NCBI GenBank assembly: GCA_020636535.1
Contig: JACJXT010000011.1
Location: 1,178,001 to 1,242,000 of the forward strand
Direction: 5' to 3'
From: Chitinophagales bacterium
Lineage (GTDB): Bacteria; Bacteroidota; Bacteroidia; Chitinophagales; JADIYW01
Length of the DNA: 64,000 nt
Position numbers and translations under genes: made by a program. This document shows, in pieces, positions 35,503 to 43,681 of this stretch. The notes under the pieces were generated by a model. That model saw only the letters and a program-made list of their open reading frames with translations. It had not been told where the DNA came from and ran no database searches. Each line of letters opens with the position of its first letter. Position 1 is the first letter of the stretch.

Positions 35503-37884
35503 ATGAAGCAATTATTTTTTCTAATAAGTCAATTTACTTTAATTAGTTTATTTGCACAAACAGGTGTTATTACTGGTACTATATACGATGAAATTAATAA
35601 TGAACCATTAATTGGAGCTAATATTTTAATTCAAAATACCAATTATGGAGCCATTACAGATGTAGATGGAAACTATACCATCGAAAATTTACCTACTGGT
35701 TTGTATAATGTACAAGTAACTTATATAGGATATCAAACACAAACTCGTTTTGAAGTAGAAGTAACCAATGCAAAGCCAGTCATCATCAACTTTGCAATGG
35801 CAGAAGAAACTATGTTTTTAGATTCTATCGTAATTAAAGCTAATCCATTTGAAAAAAAATCAGAATCACCTTTGTCATTTGTAGAAATTGGTATTGATGA
35901 AATTCAAAGAAATCCAGGTGGAAATAGAGATATTTCTAGAGCCATACAAAACTTACCAGGCGTAGCAACTGGCGTAGGTTATAGAAACGATTTATTAGTA
36001 AGAGGTGGTGCTCCAAGCGAAAATAAATTTTTGTTAGATGATATAGAAATTCCTACAATAAATCACTTTGCAACTCAAGGAGCTTCTGGTGGCTCTAACG
36101 GAATTTTAAATGTAGATTTTATTAATAATGCAAGTTTTTATACTGGAGCATTTCCTGCCAATTATAGCAATGCCATGAGTTCTGTGCTTAAATTAACTCA
36201 AAAAGAAGGTAGAAAAGACAAGCTAGGCATGAACTTTACTTTAGGTGCTAGCGAAGCTGGAATTACACTAGAAGGTCCTTTAACCAAGAAAAAGAAAACT
36301 ACTTTCTTACTAAATGGTCGCTATTCTTATTTACAAGGATTATTTAAGTTGATTGGTTTGCCATTTCTTCCATCTTATACTGATGTGCAAACTAAAGTAA
36401 TGCATAAGTTCAACAATAAACACGACATTACATTTATAGGTGTTGGTGCTTTTGATAAATTGAGATTAAATAAAAACCTTACAGAAACAGCAGACCAACG
36501 ATATTTACTTAGAACTTTACCACAACAAGAACAGTGGAATTATACTATTGGTGCTAGATATAGATACTATAAAGACAATAGCAATATGTTATTTGTTTTG
36601 AGCAGAAGTAGTTTTGGAAATCATATTTATAAATATAACAATAATATTGAAACTAATAATGAATTATATGATTTGAATGCTAAAGAAAGCGAAAATAAAT
36701 TTAGATTTGAACATACTTATAGAGTCAATAGCTATAAAATTGCGTATGGATTAAATGCAGAATATAATTATTATAACACTACTACCAGTAATTTTGTATT
36801 AATAGATTCCAATTTAGTCGATATTAACTACAAGTCTAATTTAAACTTAGCAAAGTATGGTTTATTTGCTCAAGTAAGTAGAAGTTTTATAGATGATAAG
36901 TTGAGTTTATCTTTTGGCGTTCGTCTCGATGGATTATCGTACAATAAAAAAATGGCAAATCTGTTGAATCAAATTTCACCAAGATTTTCTTTAAGCTATG
37001 CTATATTACCACAACTCAGTTTTAATTTTAATACAGGAATTTATTATCAAACACCACAATACACAACACTTGGCTATAGAGATAACAACAATAATTTAGT
37101 CAATAAAAATCAATTAGAATATATTAGAAACTACCAAGTAGTAGCAGGTTTCTCTTCTTCCTTCACAAGTAATACCAAAGTATCTGTAGAAGCATTTTAT
37201 AAGTATTATAATCAATATCCATACTTAATTGAAAAAGGCATTGCATTAGCTAATTTAGGTGGCAATTATGGTTGGGTAGGCGATGAGCCAACTACATCTA
37301 CAGCAAAAGGAAAAACTTATGGTATAGAAGTTGCTGTTCAACAAAAACTGTGGAAAGGAATTTATGGTATTGCTTCTTACACTTGGTTTAGAAGTTTATT
37401 TACCGATAAAACACAAAGCTATCAGCCAAGTAGTTGGGACGCAAGACATGTTTTAAACATTACAACAGGTTATAAATTTAAACGCAATTGGGAAATTGGC
37501 ATTAGATTTAATGTACAAGGTGCTTTGCCATACACACCATACGATACTACTAATTTGGCTTTAATAGATGTTTGGAATGCAAGTAATGGTTTGCCTTTTT
37601 ATAATTATGATGAAATTAATGCTATGCGACTTAAAGTACAGCATTCATTAAATTTAAGAGTAGATAAAAAATGGTTCTTTCAAAAATGGAATTTTAATAT
37701 ATACTTAGATATACAAAATTTGTACGCTAGTAAATTTCCAAATCAACCAAATATAGATGTAGTACGAGATGCTAATGATACACCAATAGCCAATCCTAGC
37801 AATCCAAATAGTTATCAGTTGATATATTTAGAAAATAATAGTGGTAGTACTATTCCATCAATAGGATTAGTCATTGGATTTTAG
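35503..37884 (+). CDS. TonB-dependent receptor with CarboxypepD-reg-like N-terminal domain
   Basis: 793 residues from the ATG at 35503; a TTG five codons upstream is in frame but would precede the signal peptide MKQLFFLISQFTLISLFAQ. Order: signal, CarboxypepD-reg-like beta sandwich (ITGTIYDEINNEPLIGANIL..., about 22-105), plug domain (NPGGNRDISRAIQNLPGVATG, RGGAPSENKFLLDDIEI) and a 22-stranded barrel to the C-terminus. It lacks an adjacent SusD, so the ligand is probably not a polysaccharide of the PUL type; it could be a metal chelate or peptide. Confidence 0.92.
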   Translation: MKQLFFLISQFTLISLFAQTGVITGTIYDEINNEPLIGANILIQNTNYGAITDVDGNYTIENLPTGLYNVQVTYIGYQTQTRFEVEVTNAKPVIINFAMAEETMFLDSIVIKANPFEKKSESPLSFVEIGIDEIQRNPGGNRDISRAIQNLPGVATGVGYRNDLLVRGGAPSENKFLLDDIEIPTINHFATQGASGGSNGILNVDFINNASFYTGAFPANYSNAMSSVLKLTQKEGRKDKLGMNFTLGASEAGITLEGPLTKKKKTTFLLNGRYSYLQGLFKLIGLPFLPSYTDVQTKVMHKFNNKHDITFIGVGAFDKLRLNKNLTETADQRYLLRTLPQQEQWNYTIGARYRYYKDNSNMLFVLSRSSFGNHIYKYNNNIETNNELYDLNAKESENKFRFEHTYRVNSYKIAYGLNAEYNYYNTTTSNFVLIDSNLVDINYKSNLNLAKYGLFAQVSRSFIDDKLSLSFGVRLDGLSYNKKMANLLNQISPRFSLSYAILPQLSFNFNTGIYYQTPQYTTLGYRDNNNNLVNKNQLEYIRNYQVVAGFSSSFTSNTKVSVEAFYKYYNQYPYLIEKGIALANLGGNYGWVGDEPTTSTAKGKTYGIEVAVQQKLWKGIYGIASYTWFRSLFTDKTQSYQPSSWDARHVLNITTGYKFKRNWEIGIRFNVQGALPYTPYDTTNLALIDVWNASNGLPFYNYDEINAMRLKVQHSLNLRVDKKWFFQKWNFNIYLDIQNLYASKFPNQPNIDVVRDANDTPIANPSNPNSYQLIYLENNSGSTIPSIGLVIGF

Positions 37885-37908
37885 TATATAGGTATATTCA
37901 TATTTATT

Positions 37909-38488
37909 GGTCTCAAAAATAGTTAAAACTATGCACTTTAGTGCATTTCGCTTTAGCTTCTAAAAATGTTTACTTTTGTAGTATGGAATACCAAAGGGTC
38001 AATGGTCATAGCATATCACGGCTTACAGTACATATTGTTTGGGCTACAAAATATAGATATGCAGTATTGGAAGGAGATATAAAAGTAAGGTGTAGAAGTC
38101 TTTTGATGCAAATATGTGAAGCAGAAGATATTGTAATATTGAAAGGAGTAGTATCCAAAGATCATATTCATATGCATATAGAATATCGTCCATCACAATC
38201 AATAAGTAGCATGGTAAAATTATTGAAAGGACGCAGTTCACGAAAAATACAGATAGAGTTTCCAGAGTTAAAGAAGAGATATTGGGGTCGTCATTTTTGG
38301 GCAATAGGTTATGGTTGCTGGAGTACAGGTAATATAACAGATGAAATGGTAAATGAATATTTAGAACATCATAGGAATCCAAATACGAACTCAAATGATA
38401 ATTTTATAATTGAATAGAGAAGTACTGTCCGAAATAGGACTTTCAGTCCGTAACAAAACTATGGACTTTTAGTCCATAGTGGTTTATT
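37909..38488 (+). mobile_element. IS200/IS605-family element, copy 2 (tnpA only)
   Basis: About 98% identical to the copy at 24139-24718 and in the same orientation. It lies between the TonB receptor and argB without breaking a gene. Hairpins are at 37931-37946 (left) and 38458-38480 (right). Left flank TATTTATT and right flank TG are also found around copy 1, so the element appears to prefer that target sequence. Confidence 0.88.
37983..38417 (+). CDS. tnpA: IS200/IS605 TnpA Y1 transposase (copy 2)
   Basis: 144 residues with the intact HUH motif (DHIHMH) and GYGCWSTGN tyrosine region. Compared with copy 1 it has a few substitutions, for example ISRL/VSRL, LLMQ/LLIQ, DIVI/DILI and SRKIQ/SRKLQ, and no disruption. 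The preferred start is the ATG at 37983, just outside the left-end hairpin. Confidence 0.9.
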   Translation: MEYQRVNGHSISRLTVHIVWATKYRYAVLEGDIKVRCRSLLMQICEAEDIVILKGVVSKDHIHMHIEYRPSQSISSMVKLLKGRSSRKIQIEFPELKKRYWGRHFWAIGYGCWSTGNITDEMVNEYLEHHRNPNTNSNDNFIIE

Positions 38489-38534
38489 TGATTTTTATCA
38501 TCAGTTAAAATCAATAAAATATTTATATTTGTAC

Positions 38535-39326
38535 ATGCAAAAACTGACTGTAGTAAAAATTGGTGGTAATGTAATAGATGACGAAACTCAATTACAACAG
38601 TTTTTACAAGTGTTTAGCACTATTCCAAATCCAAAAATACTAATTCATGGTGGAGGAAAGCTAGCTACTGCTATGGCAAAGCAACTCAATATTGCAAGTC
38701 AATTAGTAGATGGCAGAAGAATTACCGATGCAGCAACACTAAAAGTAGTAACTATGGTATATGCTGGATTAATCAATAAAAATATAGTAGCAACACTACA
38801 AGCACAACAAAATAATGCAATTGGATTAACTGGTGCTGATGCTAATCTAATACAAGCTCACAAAAGAGAAAATGCAAGTATTGATTATGGTTATGTTGGA
38901 GATATAGATATTGTTAATAGTAATTTTTTGAATGATTTATTGACTCAAAATATAGTTCCAGTAATTGCTCCAATTACGCATAATAAACAAGGACAGCTAC
39001 TCAATACCAATGCAGATACCATTGCTTCTTCTATTGCAATTGCATTATCCAATCAATATCAAGTGAGTTTGTTTTATTGTTTTGAAAAAAAAGGATTGCT
39101 TTACGATGTAGCTAATGATGAAAGCATCATCTCAAATATTACTTTAAGTGAAATAGAGGAATTGATTGACAAACAGATTATTACAGATGGCATGATTCCC
39201 AAAGTAAAAAACATAGAAAAAGCTATCAACAATGGTGTGCAAAAAATTATTCTGTGTAATGCACACGATTTATTTTTAGTTAACGAGGATAATGCTATTT
39301 TTGGCACAACATTTTCAAAGGCATGA
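38535..39326 (+). CDS. argB: Acetylglutamate kinase (or succinylglutamate kinase)
   Basis: 263 residues from the ATG at 38535; an in-frame TTG two codons earlier is less likely. The amino-acid kinase motifs VVKIGGN (5-11), ILIHGGGKLATAMAK and the C-terminal IITDGMIPKVKNIEKAINNG are clear. It phosphorylates the N-acylated glutamate in the second step of arginine synthesis. In some Bacteroidota the acyl group is succinyl; sequence alone does not tell here. It overlaps the next gene by 4 bp (ATGA), showing translational coupling. Confidence 0.9.
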   Translation: MQKLTVVKIGGNVIDDETQLQQFLQVFSTIPNPKILIHGGGKLATAMAKQLNIASQLVDGRRITDAATLKVVTMVYAGLINKNIVATLQAQQNNAIGLTGADANLIQAHKRENASIDYGYVGDIDIVNSNFLNDLLTQNIVPVIAPITHNKQGQLLNTNADTIASSIAIALSNQYQVSLFYCFEKKGLLYDVANDESIISNITLSEIEELIDKQIITDGMIPKVKNIEKAINNGVQKIILCNAHDLFLVNEDNAIFGTTFSKA

Positions 39327-40378
39327 ATGTAAACGAAGAACATATTATCAACCTACTCAAATCACTTATAGAAACACCTTCTTATAGTAAAGAAGAAAAA
39401 GTGGCTGCTAAAATCGTTAGAGACTTTCTAAAACAAAATAAAATTGCTTTTGAAACTTCTGAAAATAATACTTGGAGCAAAAACAAACACTTTGATGTAT
39501 CTAAACCTACAATTCTACTAAACTCTCATATTGATACAGTAAAACCAGTAAGTACTTGGAAAAAAAATCCACATAAAGCGACTAGTACTAAAGAAAAATT
39601 GTATGGCTTAGGTAGTAATGATGCTGGTGCTGCTTTAGTTTGTTTGCTAGGTACATTTTTACATTTTTACGACAAAGAAGATTTAAAATACAATTTAATA
39701 TTTGCAGCTACTGCCGAAGAAGAAATTTCTGGTGCTAATGGTGTTGCATTATTAGAAGAAGTAATAAAGTCGTGTAGCTTTGCCATAGTAGGTGAGCCAA
39801 CAGAAATGAAAATGGCTGTAGCAGAAAAAGGTTTAATGGTAATTGATGCAGTAGTAAAAGGAAAATCTGGTCACGCTGCAAGAAATGAAGGCATTAATGC
39901 AATTTATAAAACAATGACTGATTTAGATTGGATTCAGAATTATCAATTTAAAAAGATAAATTCAGTATTAGGACCTATAAAAATGACGGTTACACAAATT
40001 AATGCAGGCACACAACACAATGTTATTCCAGATACTTGTAACTATGTAATTGATATTCGTTCAATTCCTGAGTATACACATGAGCAAATTTTAGAAATTT
40101 TAACTGGAAATTTAAAAGCAGAAATAAAACCTCGTTCTACTAGATTAAATCCATCAGCAATAGCAGAAGATCATCCAATTGCAGTTGCAGCAGATAAATT
40201 AGCCATAGAAAAATTTGGCTCTTCTACTTTGTCAGATCAAGCACTATTAAGTATTCCAAGTGTAAAAATTGGTCCAGGAAAATCAGAAAGATCACATACC
40301 GCTGATGAATATATTGAGTTTGCAGAAATCAAACAAGGATTAAAAATATACACTAAACTCTTAGAGCAATTACTTTAA
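39323..40378 (+). CDS. M20 family N-acyl-amino-acid deacylase of arginine synthesis (ArgE/DapE-like)
   Basis: 351 residues. The metal ligands fall in NSHIDTVKP (H69, D71), GLGSNDAGA (D100), ATAEEEISG (E132/E133) and the final SERSHTADEY His. The enzyme removes the N-acyl group from ornithine or, in bacteria that carbamoylate the acylated intermediate, from N-acylcitrulline. Its ATGA overlap with argB supports an arginine rather than lysine role. Cytosolic. Confidence 0.85.
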   Translation: MNVNEEHIINLLKSLIETPSYSKEEKVAAKIVRDFLKQNKIAFETSENNTWSKNKHFDVSKPTILLNSHIDTVKPVSTWKKNPHKATSTKEKLYGLGSNDAGAALVCLLGTFLHFYDKEDLKYNLIFAATAEEEISGANGVALLEEVIKSCSFAIVGEPTEMKMAVAEKGLMVIDAVVKGKSGHAARNEGINAIYKTMTDLDWIQNYQFKKINSVLGPIKMTVTQINAGTQHNVIPDTCNYVIDIRSIPEYTHEQILEILTGNLKAEIKPRSTRLNPSAIAEDHPIAVAADKLAIEKFGSSTLSDQALLSIPSVKIGPGKSERSHTADEYIEFAEIKQGLKIYTKLLEQLL

Positions 40379-40594
40379 TTTTTTCCAACAATATATTGGA
40401 TAATGATAGCCAATATCATCAATTACTTCAAATTGACTACCACAATTAGTGCAAGAAATGTAGTATTTGGTATAATATTCTTGCTCGTAAACTACTCTTT
40501 TGTCAATGGTAATTTTACCTTCGTTTTCTAAATTCGTAGGAAATCTATTTACGAAACCACCACCACTATCAAAGCTATCACAGTAACAACTCAT
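40370..40594 (-). CDS. Small cysteine-rich, zinc-ribbon-like protein
   Basis: 74 residues. MSCYCDSFDSGG at the start and ISCTNCGSQFEV in the middle give CxC and CxxC pairs that could bind one zinc. Its 3' end overlaps the convergent deacylase gene by 9 bp. It is followed on the same strand by nothing and preceded 5 bp upstream by the 152-residue protein, so both may share a transcript. Function unknown. Confidence 0.6.
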   Translation of the reverse strand: MSCYCDSFDSGGGFVNRFPTNLENEGKITIDKRVVYEQEYYTKYYISCTNCGSQFEVIDDIGYHYPIYCWKKLK

Positions 40595-40599
40595 GCTAT

Positions 40600-41058
40600 T
40601 TACTTTCCACCAAACAAATTGCCAAAATTGCCAAATAAGTCTTTGGCTTTTTCTTGTAAATCGTTGAGGTCTATTTTTTGCATAATTTTCTGAAAATCGA
40701 AATTGCCATTTTCATCAGTTAATTCTTTTTGTAAATTATCAAATAAAGAATTTACCTGAAAGTCTTTTAGTTTGCTAGCAACATCTTCTGGCAATCCAAC
40801 TTTAGTTTGTAAATCGTTAAATAAATTTTCTTTTAAATTATTTATTTTAGGATTATCTTTTATACTTTGAATGCCATTGCTAAGCAAATCGGTTACATTA
40901 GCAATGTTGCCTTTTAAAATATCATCTTTAAAGAAGTTTCTAAAATTATCAAACAAAACATTAACACTTTGCGTAGTTTGGTCGCTGTTCAATCCAAATT
41001 TATCTTGTACTTGCTGTTGTATAGTAGACTCTATATTCTTAAATAATTCCTCAATCAT
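40600..41058 (-). CDS. Helical protein of unknown function
   Basis: 152 residues, almost entirely amphipathic helix with Asn/Asp/Lys/Phe: IEELFKNIESTIQQQVQDKFG, NVTDLLSNGIQSIKDN, LQTKVGLPEDVASKLKDFQV. It ends in GNFGNLFGGK. There is no signal peptide and no cysteine. The pattern recalls DUF937/DUF2780-type helical-bundle proteins, but the match is not strong enough to name. It is divergent from the beta-CASP nuclease gene. Confidence 0.65.
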   Translation of the reverse strand: MIEELFKNIESTIQQQVQDKFGLNSDQTTQSVNVLFDNFRNFFKDDILKGNIANVTDLLSNGIQSIKDNPKINNLKENLFNDLQTKVGLPEDVASKLKDFQVNSLFDNLQKELTDENGNFDFQKIMQKIDLNDLQEKAKDLFGNFGNLFGGK

Positions 41059-41116
41059 AAAAATCTTTTTAAATTCGTTATAAATTTAATACTTTAATTG
41101 CAATTAAAACAAGAAT

Positions 41117-42508
41117 ATGCAGATACAATTTTGTGGAGCAGCTAAAACAGTAACAGGTAGTTGTCATTTATTAACGCTAGATAATGGTAAAAAAATATTA
41201 TTAGATTGTGGTTTATATCAAGGAAGTTCAATTGAAATGAGAGATTTTAATAGTATATGGTATTTTAATCCTGCGGAAATTGATACCATTATATTGTCTC
41301 ATGCACACATCGATCATTCTGGCAGAATTCCAAAATTGGTAAAAGATGGTTTTAGAGGAAAAATTTACTGTACTTCTGCTACACGAGATTTATGTGCTAT
41401 TATGTTGTTAGATAGTGCTTTTATTCAAGAAAGTGAAGCTAGACAGCAATCGAAAAGAGAACACAAAGAAATAAAACCATTGTATACAGAAGATGATGTG
41501 AAGCTAACCTTAAAACTATTTAGAACTGTAGAATATGATAAACATTTTTATATAGAAAATAATGTAAAAGTTTGTTTTAGAGATGCAGGTCATATTTTAG
41601 GAAGTGCTACAGTTACACTAGATATTGAAACTGAAAATAAAAATATAAGAATTGGTTTTACTGGAGATGTTGGACGATACGACAGACCTATTTTAAAAGA
41701 TCCAACACCAATGCCAATTTGCGATTATCTTATTTCTGAGTCGACTTATGGTGGTGTAACACATGAAGAAAGTCCGGTAGAAAATGATAAGCTAGTAAAA
41801 ATTATATATGAAACATGTATAGATAATAAAGGGAAATTAATTATTCCAGCTTTTAGTGTAGGAAGAACACAAGAAATTTTACATCGATTAGATCAATTAG
41901 AACACGATGGTATTTTGCCTAATATTCCAGTGTATGTAGATAGTCCGTTGGCAATAAATGCTACAGAAATTTTTAGAATACATCCAGAATGTATGGACGA
42001 TGATATGCACAAATATATGTTGCACGATGATAATCCATTTGGTTGGAACAATATGAAATATGTAAAAAATAGCGAACGATCTAAAGCAATTAATCAGTCA
42101 GATGAAGCTTGTATTATCATAGCAGCATCAGGAATGGCAGAAGCTGGTAGAGTGAAGCATCATATATTTCATCAAATAGAGAATGCAAACAATACTATTT
42201 TAATAGTGGGTTATTGTGCCGAAAATACACTAGGAGCTAAGTTGGTGAAAAAGCCAGATGAAGTTAAAATTTTTGGTATATTAAAAAAGGTAAATGCTAG
42301 AATTGAAGTTTTAGGTAGTATGAGTGCACATGCAGATACACCAGAACTACTACGATTTTTTGAAAGTCAAAATAAAAGTAGCATGAAGCAATTTTTCTTA
42401 GTGCATGGCGAAGAAAAACGACAAGTACGATTGAAAAACATTTTAGAAGAACAAGGATATCACGATATTGTTATTCCAGAGCTAGGAGAGAGTTTTGTTA
42501 TTGAGTAA
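41117..42508 (+). CDS. Metallo-beta-lactamase/beta-CASP family RNA nuclease
   Basis: 463 residues. MBL motif SHAHIDHSG (H62, H64, D66, H67), further ligands in DAGHILGSA and FTGDVGRYDRP, and the beta-CASP block LIIPAFSVGRTQEIL with the C-terminal SAHADTPELLRFF, as in CPSF73-like and archaeal KH-less enzymes. It probably processes or degrades RNA. A 43-bp internal piece (about 42386-42428, KQFFLVHGEEKRQV) recurs three times in the tandem repeats just after the gene, but the gene itself is intact. Confidence 0.9.
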   Translation: MQIQFCGAAKTVTGSCHLLTLDNGKKILLDCGLYQGSSIEMRDFNSIWYFNPAEIDTIILSHAHIDHSGRIPKLVKDGFRGKIYCTSATRDLCAIMLLDSAFIQESEARQQSKREHKEIKPLYTEDDVKLTLKLFRTVEYDKHFYIENNVKVCFRDAGHILGSATVTLDIETENKNIRIGFTGDVGRYDRPILKDPTPMPICDYLISESTYGGVTHEESPVENDKLVKIIYETCIDNKGKLIIPAFSVGRTQEILHRLDQLEHDGILPNIPVYVDSPLAINATEIFRIHPECMDDDMHKYMLHDDNPFGWNNMKYVKNSERSKAINQSDEACIIIAASGMAEAGRVKHHIFHQIENANNTILIVGYCAENTLGAKLVKKPDEVKIFGILKKVNARIEVLGSMSAHADTPELLRFFESQNKSSMKQFFLVHGEEKRQVRLKNILEEQGYHDIVIPELGESFVIE

Positions 42509-42520
42509 ATTACAGTCTTC

Positions 42521-43085
42521 CTTCTAAAAATCTATTAAATTATTTTTTATAGTATATTTTACTATATTTATGCCATGGTTCGTGTCTCACGAAACAAATA
42601 TGAAGTAAAAATTTTCGTAATAAATTTCTAATGCTTAGGTATATTCAAGCAATTTTTCTTAGTGCATGGAGAAGAAAAAAGACAAGTACTTTCTTCTAAA
42701 AATCTATTAAATTATTTTTATAGCATATTTTACTATATTTATGCCATGGTTCGTGTCTCACGAAACAAATATGAAGTAAAAATTTTCGTAATAAATTTCT
42801 AATGCTTAGGTATATTCAAGCAATTTTCTTTATTACACGGCGAAGAAAAACAACAAGTACTTTCTTCTAAAAATCTATTAAATTATTTTTTATAGCATAT
42901 TTTACTATATTTATGCCATGGTTCGTGTCTCACGAAACAAATATGAAGTAAAATTTTTCACAATAAGTTTCTAATACTTAGGTATATTCAAGCAATTTTC
43001 TTTATTACACGGAGAAGAAAAACAACAAGTACTTTCTTCTAAAAATCTATTAAATTATTCTTTATAGCATATTTTACTATATCCA
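42521..43085. repeat. Three tandem 171-172-bp units plus a partial fourth, built from the ends of both flanking genes
   Basis: Units start with CTTCTAAAAATC at 42521, 42693, 42864 and 43036 (steps of 172, 171 and 172 bp). Each unit holds (i) a copy of the last about 47 bp of the response-regulator gene, (ii) a noncoding segment with the palindrome TTCGTGTCTCACGAA (42579-42593, 42750-42764, 42922-42936) and (iii) a copy of an internal piece of the beta-CASP gene (KQFFLVHGEEKRQV). The fourth start is inside the real response-regulator gene. This fills the whole 530-bp gap. Confidence 0.92.
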
Positions 43086-43680
43086 GAGTTGTGCTAACAC
43101 CTAGTTTATCAAAGATTTTGTATTTGTGAGTGTCTACTGTACTCGTAGATAGATTAAGCGTATTGGCAATTTCTTTGTACGACATACCTTCTGCAAACAG
43201 TCGTACTATTTCTAATTCTCTATCAGTAAGTATTTTGTCTTTATATAAATTCGGATTGATATCTTGTTCTGCTTTAATATTTTGTATTTGTGCTACAATA
43301 TCACTAGAAAAATAAGATTGATGATTTAATACAGTTGCTATAGCAATCAGTAATTCATCGTTAGAAGAAGATTTGCTTACAAAACCATCGAAACCAATTT
43401 TAGTACATTGTGCAAGCGTATGATCATCAGTAGAAGAGGAGAGTCCTATAATTTTTATACTTAGATTGTCTTTTTTAATTTGTTTAGCAATATAAATACC
43501 AGAATCACCACCTAAACGAATATCTAATAATATAATATGTATTTCATTATTGTTTAATGCATCTTCTAAAGCCATCAAATCACTAACCATTGCTATAACT
43601 TTGTATTGGCTACCTAAAAGCAATGCTTTAATTCCTTGTGCTACAATTTTATGGTCTTCAACAATAATTACACTATACAT
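43039..43680 (-). CDS. Response regulator, NarL/FixJ type with LuxR helix-turn-helix
   Basis: 213 residues. Receiver domain (1-120) with phospho-acceptor Asp53 in IILLDIRLGG, the acidic pair ED near the start (8-9) and the K of VSKSSS (about 105). The output domain has LTDRELEIVRLFAEGMSYKE and the recognition helix STSTVDTHKYKIFDKL. It lies 1 bp after the sensor kinase stop, so it is the cognate partner. It is the obvious candidate regulator for the promoter box shared by the five downstream units. Its last codons are copied in the tandem repeat. Confidence 0.92.
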   Translation of the reverse strand: MYSVIIVEDHKIVAQGIKALLLGSQYKVIAMVSDLMALEDALNNNEIHIILLDIRLGGDSGIYIAKQIKKDNLSIKIIGLSSSTDDHTLAQCTKIGFDGFVSKSSSNDELLIAIATVLNHQSYFSSDIVAQIQNIKAEQDINPNLYKDKILTDRELEIVRLFAEGMSYKEIANTLNLSTSTVDTHKYKIFDKLGVSTTLDIVKYAIKNNLIDF

Positions 43681-43681
43681 A

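Noticed and set aside
42521..43085. CRISPR or phage direct-repeat array
   Set aside because: Units are 172 bp, contiguous, and made from flanking gene ends; no spacers.
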